DNA from: Caldanaerobacter subterraneus
GTDB taxonomy: Bacteria > Bacillota > Thermoanaerobacteria > Thermoanaerobacterales > Thermoanaerobacteraceae
Reading direction: 5' to 3'
Length of the DNA stretch: 64,000 nucleotides
NCBI RefSeq assembly: GCF_004345675.1
Contig: NZ_SLWU01000004.1
Coordinates: 62,001 to 126,000 of the forward strand
Positions within the stretch are counted from its first letter, which is position 1, and each line of letters starts with the position of its first letter. Positions 25,262 to 34,936 of the stretch are shown one piece after another. The notes under the pieces are model-generated. The model did not search any database and was not told where the DNA came from. It was given only the letters and a program-made list of their open reading frames with translations. The position numbers and the translations under genes were made by a program.

Positions 25262-27607
25262 ATGGTGAAAAAGACGAAGAAGCCCATTTACCCTTTTGAA
25301 GATTGGACAATAAGGGAGACAGAGTTTAGCATAGAAACAAACTATAGAAATGAGACAATTTTTGCTCAGGCGAATGGATATATGGGAATGAGAGGAAATT
25401 TTGAAGAAGGGTATTCAGGACCTGACGGTACTTCCTTAAAAGGGACTTATATTAATGGGTTTTATGAAATACACGATATCGTCTACCCTGAAGGGGGATA
25501 CGGTTTTGCGAAAACAGGGCAGACCATGTTAAATGTGGCTGACAGCAAAATAATAGAATTGTACGTAGGAGAAGAAAAATTTGACCTTTTAAAAGGTAAA
25601 ATCCACTTTTATGAAAGAGTACTTGATATGAAAAAAGGTTGTGTAGAAAGAAAGATAAAGTGGGAGTCTCCTTCAGGAAAGATTGTAAATGTAAAAATAA
25701 AGAGAATTGTTTCATTGCAAAGGCAACATTTAGCAGTAATTTCTTTTTCTGTAGAACCTGTTAATTTTACGGGAAATATAAAATTTGTATCTGCTATTGA
25801 TGGAGATGTGAGGAACATTACTGAGAGCGAAGATGTAAGAGTGGGTTCAAATCTGAAGGGGAGAGTTTTAGAGACCGTTGAAAGAGGAGCAAATGACTTT
25901 GAGGGATGGATTTCTCAAAAAACACAAAAAAGCAACCTTTCATATACTTGCGCAATGAAAAATGAACTCATTGGGACAGAAAAATACGAGGTTTTGAACA
26001 GCATAAAAGAAGATAGGGTAGAGGTTGCAGTAGCTTTTAAAGCTGAGAAGAACAGGGTATACATTCTGAATAAATTTATATCTTATTATACCTCAAAAGA
26101 TTGCGACAAAAGTGAAACAATGAAATTGGCCTTAGAAGAAGTGAGAAGAGCACAAGAAGATGGATTTTGCAAAATAGAAAAAGAGCAGGAAGAATTTTTG
26201 CAATCTTTCTGGGAAGATGCCGATGTAGTAATAGAAGGAGATAAGGCTCTGCAGCAGGGTATAAGATTTAATATGTTTCACCTTTTGCAGTCTGTCGGTA
26301 GAGACGGAAAAACTAATATTGCAGCAAAGGGACTTACTGGGGAAGGGTATGAAGGCCATTACTTTTGGGATTCTGATATTTATATATTGCCTTTTTTCCT
26401 TTACACGAAGCCAGAAATTGCAAAAGCTTTAATAATGTATAGATATAACCTCTTAGATGCTGCGAGAAATAGGGCTAAAGAGTTGGGGCATAAAGGAGCT
26501 TTATACCCCTGGAGGACAATTGATGGACCTGAATGTTCTGCATACTTTCCTGCTGGAACTGCTCAATATCACATAAATGCTGATATAGTTTATGCTTTAA
26601 AAAGGTATGTGGAGGCCACGAATGATTTGGATTTTCTCTATGACTACGGCTGTGAAATAGTATTTGAAACTGCAAGGTTTTGGGAAGATTTAGGAGCGTA
26701 TATTCCTCTTAAAGGAAATAAATTCTGTATAAACACTGTCACTGGTCCTGATGAGTATACGGCATTGGTTGATAATAACGCATATACAAATTATATGGCA
26801 AAAATGAATTTGGAATACGCCTATGATATTGCAAACAAAATGAAAAAGGAAGTGCCTGAAAAGTATCAAAAGGTCGCTTCAAAACTAAATCTAAAGGATG
26901 AAGAGATTGCTTCGTGGAAAAGGGCAGCTGACAATATGTACCTTCCTTACTCGGAAGAGCTTGATATTATACCACAGGATGACAGTTTTTTGTATAAAGA
27001 AAGGATAACAGTGGATGAAATACCGGAAGATCAATTTCCGTTATTACTTCACTGGCACTACCTCAACATTTACAGGTATCAGATTTGCAAACAGCCTGAT
27101 GTGTTGCTTTTGATGTTTTTACAGAGAGAAAAATTTACTATAGAACAGCTTAAAAAGAATTTTGATTATTATGAACCTATTACTACTCACGACTCTTCCC
27201 TGTCGCCAGCAATATTTAGTATACTTGCCAATGAAATAGGGTATACTGACAAAGCTTATAAATACTTTATGATGACTGCAAGGATGGACTTGGATGATTA
27301 CAATGACAATGTAAAAGATGGAATTCATGCTGCAGCAATGGCAGGGTCCTGGAGTGCCGTTGTAAATGGTTTTGGAGGAATGAGAGTTTATACAGATGAA
27401 CTGCACTTTACTCCAGGACTGCCTGAGGGATGGAAGATGCTCTCTTTTAATGTAAAGTACAAAGGAAGAAAGATAAATGTAAAATTAACTCATGAAGAAT
27501 CAGTATTTACACTTTTGGAAGGAGAACCTATAGAAATTTTCTATTTTGACAGAAGAGTATTAATAAAGCCAGGAGAAAACATACTAAAAGGGTATGAGGA
27601 GAAGTGA
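25262..27607 (+). CDS. GH65 disaccharide phosphorylase, probably trehalose phosphorylase
   Basis: About 781 residues with the same three-domain GH65 plan as the enzyme at 14798: GYMGMRGNFEEGY at the N-terminus, WDSDIYILPFF in the barrel, general acid Glu near 498 in GPDEYTALVDNNAYTN, and THDSSLSPA for phosphate binding. The specificity loop is quite different and shorter (YPWRTIDGPECSAYFPAGTA), so the acceptor linkage should differ. I favour alpha,alpha-trehalose phosphorylase from the T. brockii precedent, but this is inference. The start is set at 25262 because GTGGAGG is six bases before it and directly abuts the ATG at 25256. Confidence 0.7.
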   Translation: MVKKTKKPIYPFEDWTIRETEFSIETNYRNETIFAQANGYMGMRGNFEEGYSGPDGTSLKGTYINGFYEIHDIVYPEGGYGFAKTGQTMLNVADSKIIELYVGEEKFDLLKGKIHFYERVLDMKKGCVERKIKWESPSGKIVNVKIKRIVSLQRQHLAVISFSVEPVNFTGNIKFVSAIDGDVRNITESEDVRVGSNLKGRVLETVERGANDFEGWISQKTQKSNLSYTCAMKNELIGTEKYEVLNSIKEDRVEVAVAFKAEKNRVYILNKFISYYTSKDCDKSETMKLALEEVRRAQEDGFCKIEKEQEEFLQSFWEDADVVIEGDKALQQGIRFNMFHLLQSVGRDGKTNIAAKGLTGEGYEGHYFWDSDIYILPFFLYTKPEIAKALIMYRYNLLDAARNRAKELGHKGALYPWRTIDGPECSAYFPAGTAQYHINADIVYALKRYVEATNDLDFLYDYGCEIVFETARFWEDLGAYIPLKGNKFCINTVTGPDEYTALVDNNAYTNYMAKMNLEYAYDIANKMKKEVPEKYQKVASKLNLKDEEIASWKRAADNMYLPYSEELDIIPQDDSFLYKERITVDEIPEDQFPLLLHWHYLNIYRYQICKQPDVLLLMFLQREKFTIEQLKKNFDYYEPITTHDSSLSPAIFSILANEIGYTDKAYKYFMMTARMDLDDYNDNVKDGIHAAAMAGSWSAVVNGFGGMRVYTDELHFTPGLPEGWKMLSFNVKYKGRKINVKLTHEESVFTLLEGEPIEIFYFDRRVLIKPGENILKGYEEK

Positions 27608-27628
27608 CCTCATACCCTTTTAGTATGT
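27579..27628. terminator. 21-bp perfect inverted repeat spanning the phosphorylase stop codon
   Basis: Positions 27579-27599 pair without mismatch with 27608-27628 around an 8-base loop that contains the TGA stop (27605-27607). The arms contain CTAAAAGGGTATGAGG and its complement. Only a weak T run follows (TTAATATTTT). It could terminate in either direction and may also affect release or mRNA decay. Confidence 0.75.
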
Positions 27629-27681
27629 TAATATTTTACAGGTTCGCTACCTTTTTGCCCTCCAAATGCCTTGAAAATTTT
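27628..27681 (-). pseudogene. relic of a gene end resembling the subtilase C-terminus
   Basis: The minus strand reads KAFGGQKGSEPVKY then stop, preceded in frame by another stop. Twenty-four of 25 bases (27628-27652) match 46221-46245, the extreme 3' end of the subtilase gene (GGSEPVKY stop). Only this tail is shared, so it is a fragment. Confidence 0.5.
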
Positions 27682-27775
27682 TTACTTACTTACTTGACTT
27701 TTACTGTTTGTCTATAGAATGATGGCTAAATCCGAACATTAATTTAGTTTTTTATAAAAAAATTCGCAAATAAGG

Positions 27776-27804
27776 TTGACTAATATTAAAAAAGTTGATA
27801 AGAT
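27776..27804 (+). promoter_or_regulatory. promoter of the purine permease/pur transcript
   Basis: TTGACT (27776-27781), 17-base spacer, TAAGAT (27799-27804). A TATAAA at 27804-27809 is an alternative -10. The guanine aptamer begins about 25 bases downstream. Confidence 0.65.
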
Positions 27805-27829
27805 ATAAATGTGACAATTGAATAAAAAG

Positions 27830-27900
27830 CACTCATATAATCTCGAGAATATGGCCTGAGAGTCTCTACCGAACAACCGTAAATTGTTCGACTATGAGTG
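27830..27900 (+). ncRNA. guanine (purine) riboswitch aptamer
   Basis: The conserved purine aptamer elements are in order: TATAATCTCG after P1, ATATGGCCTGAGAGTCTCTACC in the P2/J2-3 region (split for length: ATATGGCC, TGAGAGTC, TCTACC), CCGTAAA in P3, and GACTATGAG at J3/1. P1 pairs CACTCATA (27830-27837) with TATGAGTG (27893-27900). The specificity base at 27892 is C, which selects guanine or hypoxanthine over adenine. It lies in tandem with the PRPP aptamer and has no terminator of its own. Confidence 0.95.
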
Positions 27901-28019
27901 AAAGTGTACCTAGGGTTCCAGCCTATTTATAGGTGTTCGGACCGAGCGGTACAGGTATATTTTTATTTTTTTATATACCACACCTTAGGGACAAAAGCCC
28001 GGAAGGATAGGTTTCACTC
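27896..28019 (+). ncRNA. PRPP riboswitch aptamer (ykkC subtype 2b)
   Basis: The ykkC-family core is present: CTAGGGTTCC, GTTCGGACCGAGCGG, and AGGGACAAAAGCCCGG followed by GGATAGGTTTC. A long variable hairpin lies at about 27951-27980. The closing helix pairs GAGTGAAA (27896-27903) with TTTCACTC (28012-28019). The ending GGATAGGTTTC and purine-gene context point to the PRPP class rather than guanidine or ppGpp. It sits directly after a guanine aptamer and shares five bases with it. PRPP binding should turn expression on. Confidence 0.9.
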
Positions 28020-28064
28020 GTGTTTAATTTGCGAAATCTATTGTTTGCGGGCTTTTTGTTTTAA
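27993..28064 (+). terminator. riboswitch-controlled intrinsic terminator
   Basis: AAAAGCCCG (27993-28001) pairs with CGGGCTTTT (28048-28056) and ATAGGTTTC (28007-28015) with GAAATCTAT (28033-28041), then TTTTTGTTTT. Both 5' arms are conserved parts of the PRPP aptamer, so aptamer folding and termination are mutually exclusive. Confidence 0.9.
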
Positions 28065-28114
28065 ATTGTCGTAGAAGTTGCAAAATAAAAATAATATGGA
28101 ACAGGAGGATTATG

Positions 28115-29497
28115 ATGGAAAAGGTGAGTAAAGTGAGGAACAAAAATTTTTTAGAAAATCTAGCAAATAGGATATGGAGGTTAGAAAATTATAATACCAA
28201 TGTAAAAACAGAGATATTAGCTGGGATTACCACGTTTATAACAATGGCTTATATTATGTTTGTGAATCCCATTATACTAAAAGAAGCAGGGATGGACGCA
28301 GGAGCGGTATTTGTAGCTACTTGTCTTTCAGCGGCTATTGGAACTTTCATGATGGCTTTTTATGCTAATTACCCATTTGCACAAGCTCCAGGTATGGGAC
28401 TTAACGCTTTCTTTACTTATACTGTCGTTTTAACAATGGGATACAGTTGGCAAGAGGCTTTAGCTGCAGTTTTCTTTTCAGGAATTATATTTATTTTGAT
28501 TACTTTGTTTGGAATACGGGAAATGATTGTCGATGCTATACCTATGTCTTTAAAATATGCAGTAAGTGGAGGAATAGGTTTATTTATAGCTTTTATTGGA
28601 CTTAAAAATGCTGGTATAATCGTGGCAAATCAAGCAACTTACATTGGATTTGGCGATTTGACTAATCCTGGGACACTTCTTGCCATTGCGGGACTTTTTA
28701 TAACAGCCATATTAATGTCGAGAAATATCAAAGGATCTATACTTCTTGGAATATTAATTACTACAGTATTGGGACTTTTTACTGGAATAGTGAAATTACC
28801 TTCTGATTTTAGTGTAATTAAAATGCCACCAAGTCTTGCACCAACATTTCTTAAACTTGATATAAAAGGGCTTTTGGGAATTGGTGAGAATATCGGCTTT
28901 ATTTCTTTAGTTACAAGTGTGCTATATGTAGTGTTGTCGTTTGCTTTTGTAGATTTATTTGATACCATAGGGACCTTTATAGGAACAGGATCAAAAGCAG
29001 GAATGTTAGATGAAAATGGCAAAATGCCTAATATGAAAAAAGGACTAATGGCGGATGCTATTGCCACCACGATAGGGTCACTTTTGGGAACTTCTACTGT
29101 GACTACTTACGTTGAGAGTGCTGCAGGTATTGCAGAAGGTGGTAGAACGGGACTTACTGCTTTTGTGACAGGTATTTTGTTCTTGGCAGCATTGTTTTTC
29201 TCACCAATAGCTTTACTTGTTCCTACAGAGGCAACTGCTCCTGCTCTTATTATTGTTGGAGTTTTGATGATGGGTTCTATTAAGAAGATAAATTTTGAAG
29301 ATTTTACAGAGGCTATGCCAGCTTTTCTTACTATAATTGCTATGCCTTTCACTTTTAGCATTGCCAATGGTATTGCTGCAGGTCTTATTGCATATCCTAT
29401 TGTAAAAATTGCATCAAAAAAAGCAAAAGAAATTCATCCAATGGTTTATTTTCTTGCAATTTTATTCATATTAAGATTTATAACTTTATCAGAGTGA
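28115..29497 (+). CDS. NCS2 family purine (guanine/hypoxanthine) permease, AzgA/PbuG-like
   Basis: About 460 residues with 12-14 membrane segments. The N-terminus ENYNTNVKTEILAGITTFIT is characteristic of the AzgA/PbuG group. It also has APGMGLNAFFTYTVV, then SFAFVDLFDTIGTFIGTGSK and STVTTYVESAAGIAEGGRTG. It imports purine bases by proton symport. AGGAGG at 28103-28108 favours the second ATG (28115); 28112 is the alternative. It is the first gene under the tandem guanine-PRPP riboswitch, which fits its role. Confidence 0.93.
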   Translation: MEKVSKVRNKNFLENLANRIWRLENYNTNVKTEILAGITTFITMAYIMFVNPIILKEAGMDAGAVFVATCLSAAIGTFMMAFYANYPFAQAPGMGLNAFFTYTVVLTMGYSWQEALAAVFFSGIIFILITLFGIREMIVDAIPMSLKYAVSGGIGLFIAFIGLKNAGIIVANQATYIGFGDLTNPGTLLAIAGLFITAILMSRNIKGSILLGILITTVLGLFTGIVKLPSDFSVIKMPPSLAPTFLKLDIKGLLGIGENIGFISLVTSVLYVVLSFAFVDLFDTIGTFIGTGSKAGMLDENGKMPNMKKGLMADAIATTIGSLLGTSTVTTYVESAAGIAEGGRTGLTAFVTGILFLAALFFSPIALLVPTEATAPALIIVGVLMMGSIKKINFEDFTEAMPAFLTIIAMPFTFSIANGIAAGLIAYPIVKIASKKAKEIHPMVYFLAILFILRFITLSE

Positions 29498-29501
29498 AAA
29501 T

Positions 29502-29536
29502 AAGAACCCAATTAGTACTTATCTAATTGGGGTCTT
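29502..29536 (+). terminator. hairpin between purine permease and purS
   Basis: AAGA-A-CCCAATTAG pairs with CTAATTGGG-G-TCTT around TACTTAT. There is no T run, so read-through into purS is likely. It may tune or stabilise the two parts of the transcript. Confidence 0.55.
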
Positions 29537-29604
29537 AAAAGAAATTTGGGCAAAGTAGAAGAAAGCATATTTAGAAATTTTGAAAAGACTTGGAGGTATG
29601 TGAA

Positions 29605-29853
29605 GTGCTAATTGCGAAAGTCTATATAACTTTAAAAAAAGGAATACTTGACCCTCAAGGAAAAGCAGTAAAGGGAGCTTTGCACTCATTAGGATACGAA
29701 GAAGTAAAAGAAGTGCGGGTTGGGAAATATATAGAATTAACTTTTGAGGATGGCGATTTATCCCTCCTAAAGGACAAAGTAGATGAGATGTGCAAAAGGA
29801 TACTGACAAACCCAATTATTGAAGATTACACCTTTGAAATTGTGGAGGGATAA
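29605..29853 (+). CDS. purS: phosphoribosylformylglycinamidine synthase, PurS subunit
   Basis: An 82-residue small subunit of the FGAM synthase complex with PurL and Pur[20 protein letters not shown] is the PurS signature, and [17 protein letters not shown] follows. The start is GTG at 29605, since GGAGG (29592-29596) lies eight bases upstream. First gene of purSQLF. Confidence 0.93.
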   Translation: MLIAKVYITLKKGILDPQGKAVKGALHSLGYEEVKEVRVGKYIELTFEDGDLSLLKDKVDEMCKRILTNPIIEDYTFEIVEG

Positions 29854-29855
29854 AG

Positions 29856-30530
29856 ATGAAATTTGCTGTTATAGTTTTTCCAGGGTCCAATTGCGATGTA
29901 GACTGCTATTATGCTGTTAAAGATGGGCTTGGGGAAGAAGTAGAATATGTGTGGCATCAAGAAAAAAATTTGAGTAAGTACGATGTTATAATGTTACCAG
30001 GAGGATTTTCTTATGGTGATTATTTGAGGGCAGGAGCTATTGCTAGGTTTTCGCCTGTTATGGAGGCTGTCAGAGAAGAAGCAGAAAAAGGAAAATTTAT
30101 TATAGGCATATGCAACGGATTTCAGATACTTACAGAAGCAGGGCTTTTGCCGGGAGCATTGAGAAAAAATGAAGGGCTGAAATTTATCTGCAAGACTGTC
30201 AGTATAATAGTTGAAAATGACGAAACTCCTTTTACTACAAGGCTTAAAAAAGGGCAGGAGATTTTACTTCCAATTGCTCATGGGGAAGGCAATTATTATG
30301 TAGATGACAAAACTTTAAAAGAACTAAAAGAAAACAATCAAATTGTTTTTAGGTACAAAGAAAATATCAACGGTTCTGTCGAGAGAATAGCCGGAGTTAT
30401 AAATAAAAAAGGAAATGTTTTAGGAATGATGCCTCATCCAGAGAGAGCTTATGACTCCTTGCTGGGTAATACTGACGGGCTTTATATCTTAGGGTCAATA
30501 GTGGATAATTTTGTAAAAGGCGGGGTTTAA
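29856..30530 (+). CDS. purQ: phosphoribosylformylglycinamidine synthase, PurQ glutaminase subunit
   Basis: A 224-residue class I glutamine amidotransferase that feeds ammonia to PurL. The nucleophile Cys is in [11 protein letters not shown] near residue 86, and the His and Glu are in MPHPERAYD near residue 195. [13 protein letters not shown] opens the protein, as usual. It starts two bases after purS and ends two bases before purL. Confidence 0.96.
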   Translation: MKFAVIVFPGSNCDVDCYYAVKDGLGEEVEYVWHQEKNLSKYDVIMLPGGFSYGDYLRAGAIARFSPVMEAVREEAEKGKFIIGICNGFQILTEAGLLPGALRKNEGLKFICKTVSIIVENDETPFTTRLKKGQEILLPIAHGEGNYYVDDKTLKELKENNQIVFRYKENINGSVERIAGVINKKGNVLGMMPHPERAYDSLLGNTDGLYILGSIVDNFVKGGV

Positions 30531-30532
30531 GG

Positions 30533-32734
30533 ATGAATAAAATATGGAGAGAATTAGGACTTACTGATGAGGAGTATGAGAAGATTATTTCGATATTAGG
30601 AAGAGAACCTAATATAACTGAATTAGGTATGTATAGTGTTATGTGGTCTGAACATTGTTCCTATAAAAACTCTAAACCTCTTTTAAAATATCTACCTACA
30701 AAAGGCGAAAGAGTAATACAAGGACCGGGAGAAAATGCAGGAGTATTGGATATTGGAGATAATCTGGCAGTTGTGATGAAGATAGAAAGCCATAACCATC
30801 CTTCTGCGATTGAACCCTATCAAGGAGCAGCTACAGGTGTTGGAGGAATAATAAGAGATATATTTACAATGGGGGCAAGGCCGATTGCTCTTTTGGATTC
30901 TTTGAGATTTGGAATTCCTGATGATAAAAGGACTAAATATCTCATTGAAAACGTGGTAGCCGGTATAGCGGATTATGGAAATTGCATAGGAATTCCTACA
31001 GTGGGTGGGGATACCTATTTTGAAGAAAGTTACAAAGGGAATCCTTTAGTAAATGCGATGTGTGTAGGAATAGTGGAAAAAGACAAAATAAAGAAAGGGA
31101 TAGCAAAAGGTATAGGTAATCCTGTTATGGTAGTAGGTGCTACCACGGGGAGAGACGGTATCGGAGGTGCAAGCTTTGCTTCTCAGGAGTTAAGCGAGGA
31201 ATCAGAAGAAAAAAGGCCTTCTGTTCAAGTTGGTGACCCATTTATGGAAAAACTGCTTTTAGAGGCTTGTTTAGAACTTTTTGAAACAGATGCCGTAGTT
31301 GCTATACAAGATATGGGAGCGGCAGGTCTTACCTCTTCTTCTTGCGAGATGGCTTCCCGCGGTGGAGTTGGAATGGAGATTGACCTTGATAAAGTGCCTT
31401 TGAGAGAAGAGGGAATGACACCTTATGAAATAATGCTTTCTGAATCTCAAGAGAGGATGTTGGTTGTAGTAAAGAAAGGCAAGGAAGAAGATGTGCAAAA
31501 GATATTTAAAAAATGGGGACTGAATGCCGCCACAATAGGGAAAATCACTGATGATGGAATGATAAGAGTGATTAAAGATGGAAAAATAGTTGCGGAAGTT
31601 CCAGCCAAGTCTTTAACGGAAGATGCTCCACAATATGTGAGAGAAGAAGAAGTGCCTAAATGGCAAGAAGAGGTCAAGAAATTGGATATAAATGAAGTAA
31701 AACCTCCAGAGGATATGAATAAAGTTCTAAAAGATGTAATTTCTTCTTTAAATATTGCAAGTAAAGAATGGATATACAGTCAATATGATTATATGGTGAG
31801 GACAGACACAGTAATAACTCCAGGAATGGATGCGGCTGTTGTGAGGATAAAAGGTACAAGAAAAGCTATTGCATTAACAACGGATTGCAATGGTAGGTAT
31901 TGTTATTTAGATCCCTATATAGGTTCTCAAATTGCTGTAGCAGAGGCAGCTCGAAATCTTTGTATGGTTGGTGCTAAGCCTATAGGGGTTACAGATTGTT
32001 TGAATTTTGGCAATCCAGAAAAGAAAGAAATATATTGGCAGTTAAAAAATTCTATATTTGGAATAGCTAAAGCCTGCGAAACTTTTCAAATCCCTGTGGT
32101 AAGCGGAAATGTCAGTCTTTACAATGAAAATGAGGGAGAGGCCATTTATCCTACTCCTGTAATAGGAATGGCAGGCCTTATAGAGGATGTATCAAAAATC
32201 TGTACAATGGACTTTAAAAAAGAAAGAGATGTAATTATAATTTTAGGTGAGAATAAAGGAGAGATTGGAGGAAGTGAGTATCTTAAAGTTTGCTTTGGAA
32301 TGGTAAAAGGGCAACCACCTCAAATAGACTTGGAAAAGGAAAAAAGATTGCAAGAATTGGTGCTAAAACTTATTGATGAAGGCTTAATTAACTCTTCTCA
32401 TGACATATCAGAGGGCGGTTTTGCGGCTGCCTTGGTTGAAAGTGCAATTTCAGGCAAAAAAGGTGCAAAAATTTCGCTACAAACTTCTCTGAGAGCAGAT
32501 ATAGAGTTGTTCTCTGAATCTCAATCGAGAGCATTAATTACTGTAAGTCCTGAAAAAGTAGATGAAGTGTTAAAAATAGCTTATGAACACCAAGTTCCAG
32601 CGCAAAAAGTAGGAGTTGTAGAGGGTAAAGATATTGTAATTGATGTAAATGGCAAAAGAATAATAGACCTTCCTTTAGAAGTCTTAGAGGAAAGCTGGAG
32701 AGGGAGAATAAAATGGGAAATGGAGAGAAATTAA
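30533..32734 (+). CDS. purL: phosphoribosylformylglycinamidine synthase, PurL subunit
   Basis: A 733-residue ATP-dependent synthetase, the short PurL form that works with PurS and Pur[20 protein letters not shown] is at the N-terminus, [20 protein letters not shown] near residue 86, and GGVGMEID marks the metal-binding region. The second half repeats the AIRS-like fold ([14 protein letters not shown]). It overlaps purF by 22 bases. Confidence 0.97.
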   Translation: MNKIWRELGLTDEEYEKIISILGREPNITELGMYSVMWSEHCSYKNSKPLLKYLPTKGERVIQGPGENAGVLDIGDNLAVVMKIESHNHPSAIEPYQGAATGVGGIIRDIFTMGARPIALLDSLRFGIPDDKRTKYLIENVVAGIADYGNCIGIPTVGGDTYFEESYKGNPLVNAMCVGIVEKDKIKKGIAKGIGNPVMVVGATTGRDGIGGASFASQELSEESEEKRPSVQVGDPFMEKLLLEACLELFETDAVVAIQDMGAAGLTSSSCEMASRGGVGMEIDLDKVPLREEGMTPYEIMLSESQERMLVVVKKGKEEDVQKIFKKWGLNAATIGKITDDGMIRVIKDGKIVAEVPAKSLTEDAPQYVREEEVPKWQEEVKKLDINEVKPPEDMNKVLKDVISSLNIASKEWIYSQYDYMVRTDTVITPGMDAAVVRIKGTRKAIALTTDCNGRYCYLDPYIGSQIAVAEAARNLCMVGAKPIGVTDCLNFGNPEKKEIYWQLKNSIFGIAKACETFQIPVVSGNVSLYNENEGEAIYPTPVIGMAGLIEDVSKICTMDFKKERDVIIILGENKGEIGGSEYLKVCFGMVKGQPPQIDLEKEKRLQELVLKLIDEGLINSSHDISEGGFAAALVESAISGKKGAKISLQTSLRADIELFSESQSRALITVSPEKVDEVLKIAYEHQVPAQKVGVVEGKDIVIDVNGKRIIDLPLEVLEESWRGRIKWEMERN

Positions 32735-34110
32735 AAGAGGAATGTGGTGTTTTTGGTGCCTTTAGTTTGTCCACTTCAGTTACTTCTTATATCTATTATG
32801 GCTTACAAGCCTTGCAGCACAGAGGGCAGGAAAGTTCAGGTATAGCTATTTATAATGGCGAAAAAATAAATTGTATTAAGGGGTTGGGACTTGTCAGCGA
32901 GGTCTTTAATAAGGAGAATTTAAAGACATTAGAGGGGAAAATGGGGATAGGCCATGTAAGGTATTCTACTACAGGCAGCAATAACATTATAAATGCTCAA
33001 CCCCTCGTTGCTAATTTTAAAAACAAATATATGGCTCTTGCCCATAATGGCAATTTGATAAACGCAGAAGAGTTAAGATGCCTATTGGAGGAGGATGGTA
33101 GAATATTTCAAACTACAACTGATAGTGAAATAATTCTCCATCTAATTGCAAAAAATTTTCAAGAAAACTTAATCGGAGCTCTTTTAGAAACAATGAAACA
33201 AATAAAAGGTTCATATGCTTTGGTGATTTTAACAGACAATAAATTAATAGGGATAAGAGACGTAAACAGTATAAGGCCTCTTTGCATAGGTAAAAAAGAT
33301 GACACTTATTTCTTATCTTCTGAGTCTTGTGCTTTTGACGTAATAGGAGCAGAGTTGATACGAGATGTAGAAGCAGGAGAAATAGTTATAATTGATGGAA
33401 AAGGAATAGAGTCTGTTAAGTTAGAAGTAGAAGAAAAAAAGATGCCTTGTGTTTTCGAATACATCTATTTTGCTAGACCTGACAGTGTCATAGATGGAAA
33501 AAGTGTTTATTTTACACGATTGGAGATGGGCAAAAGATTAGCTGAAGAAGCACCTGTAGATGCAGACTTGGTAGTACCAGTTCCAGATTCAGGCATTGCC
33601 GCTGCAAGAGGTTACTCTCTCAAAACAGGTATACCAATGGGTGAGGGACTTATAAAAAATAAATACATTGGAAGGACTTTTATTGCTCCCGACCAAAGGG
33701 ATAGAGAGACAGGCGTGAGGATAAAGCTAAATGTCTTAAAAGAATTGGTTCAAGGCAAAAGGATAGTTTTAATAGATGATTCAATTGTTAGAGGCACAAC
33801 TATGAAAAGATTAGTGAGTCTACTAAAAAATGGAGGAGCAAAAGAAGTCCATGTTAGGATAAGTTCACCCCCTGTTAAATATTCTTGCTACTTTGGAATT
33901 GATACCCCGACAAAAAAAGAACTGATAGCGGCGAGGATGTCAGTTGAAGAGATGTGCAAATTAATAGGAGCTGACAGCCTACAGTTTTTAAGTATTGAAG
34001 GGCTTATAAAAAGTGTAGGACTTAAATCTATTTGCACAGGTTGCTTTGATGGCAATTATCCTATGTATGTTCCAAAAGAAAGAAGTAAATATCTTTTTGA
34101 GAAAAAATAA
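32713..34110 (+). CDS. purF: amidophosphoribosyltransferase
   Basis: A 465-residue enzyme that commits PRPP to purine synthesis. It carries a ten-residue propeptide before the nucleophile Cys in EECGVFGAF, the B. subtilis-type form. Four Cys consistent with a 4Fe-4S cluster are seen (in [15 protein letters not shown] and SICTGCFDG). The PRPP loop is [13 protein letters not shown]. It is the last pur gene here; purM, purN, purH and purD do not follow. Confidence 0.97.
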   Translation: MGNGEKLKEECGVFGAFSLSTSVTSYIYYGLQALQHRGQESSGIAIYNGEKINCIKGLGLVSEVFNKENLKTLEGKMGIGHVRYSTTGSNNIINAQPLVANFKNKYMALAHNGNLINAEELRCLLEEDGRIFQTTTDSEIILHLIAKNFQENLIGALLETMKQIKGSYALVILTDNKLIGIRDVNSIRPLCIGKKDDTYFLSSESCAFDVIGAELIRDVEAGEIVIIDGKGIESVKLEVEEKKMPCVFEYIYFARPDSVIDGKSVYFTRLEMGKRLAEEAPVDADLVVPVPDSGIAAARGYSLKTGIPMGEGLIKNKYIGRTFIAPDQRDRETGVRIKLNVLKELVQGKRIVLIDDSIVRGTTMKRLVSLLKNGGAKEVHVRISSPPVKYSCYFGIDTPTKKELIAARMSVEEMCKLIGADSLQFLSIEGLIKSVGLKSICTGCFDGNYPMYVPKERSKYLFEKK

Positions 34111-34186
34111 AAAGGGTGAGAGAAAGTTAATTAAACCTAAAAGCTTATTACTCACAAGAATTGATGAAAAAGGAGAAAATCACGAT

Positions 34187-34912
34187 ATGCCGCGTATTGA
34201 AAAAGATTTCTTTGGAACAGGAGTGAATGCAAGCTTAAAATATATGTTTAAAGTGATAGAACTTTTGCGCGATTTTACTAAAATAGGCTTGGCTCGGTCT
34301 GATTACCTCATGGATGCAACACAAAATGCAGATGTATTTGTGGAATGCTCGGGTCTTTTAAAAGCCTTGGCGGTGAATCTATCAAAAATTGCAAATGACT
34401 TAAGGCTCTTATCATCTGGTCCAAACACGGGTTTAAACGAGATAAACTTACCTGCTGCACAAGCAGGTTCAAGCATTATGCCTGGTAAAGTAAATCCTGT
34501 CATACCTGAACTTATAAACACCATATCATTCCAGGTTATGTCAAATGATGTTGCAATAACCTTAGCAGCCCAAGCAGGTCAGCTTGAGCTAAATGCATTC
34601 TTGCCTTTAATTGCAAACAATTTGCTTGAAAGCCTCAAAATTCTCAAAAACGGAATCAGGATATTCAGAAAACAGTGCATTGATGGAATAACAGCAAACA
34701 AAGAAAGATGTCTTGAGTTTGCCAAAAAGACACCTTCTATTGCCGCTGCATTGATTGATAAAATAGGGTATGACAAGGCAAGTGAAATTGCTAAAAAAGC
34801 CATTGCCGAGAATAAGGAAATAATTGAGGTGGTAAAGGAATTGAAGATCTTAAATGAGAATGAGGCTGAAGCACTACTAAATCCTTTTGAATTTGTAAAG
34901 TTTAAAGAGTAA
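34187..34912 (+). pseudogene. aspA: aspartate ammonia-lyase with a large internal deletion
   Basis: The frame starts with the normal aspartase N-terminus (RIEKDFFG) and jumps directly to TGVNASLKYMFKVIELLRDF. It then continues intact through ATQNADVF and the lyase signature GSSIMPGKVNPVIPE to a normal C-terminus. Only about 241 residues remain of about 470, and some 200 residues including N-terminal active-site parts are gone. The reading frame is kept, so a short protein could be made. Aspartases need residues from three chains, so activity is unlikely. AGGAG lies 11 bases before the ATG. hydF follows. Confidence 0.8.
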
Positions 34913-34936
34913 AAAATTTTGAAAGGGCTGAAAAAG

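Noticed and set aside
28639-29070. A 143-residue frame opposite the purine permease
   Set aside because: Shadow of a membrane protein gene; no ribosome site.
34046-34186. N-terminal extension of the aspartase frame back into purF
   Set aside because: It overlaps the purF end, has no ribosome site, and the natural aspartase N-terminus RIEKDFFG begins at the ATG at 34187.
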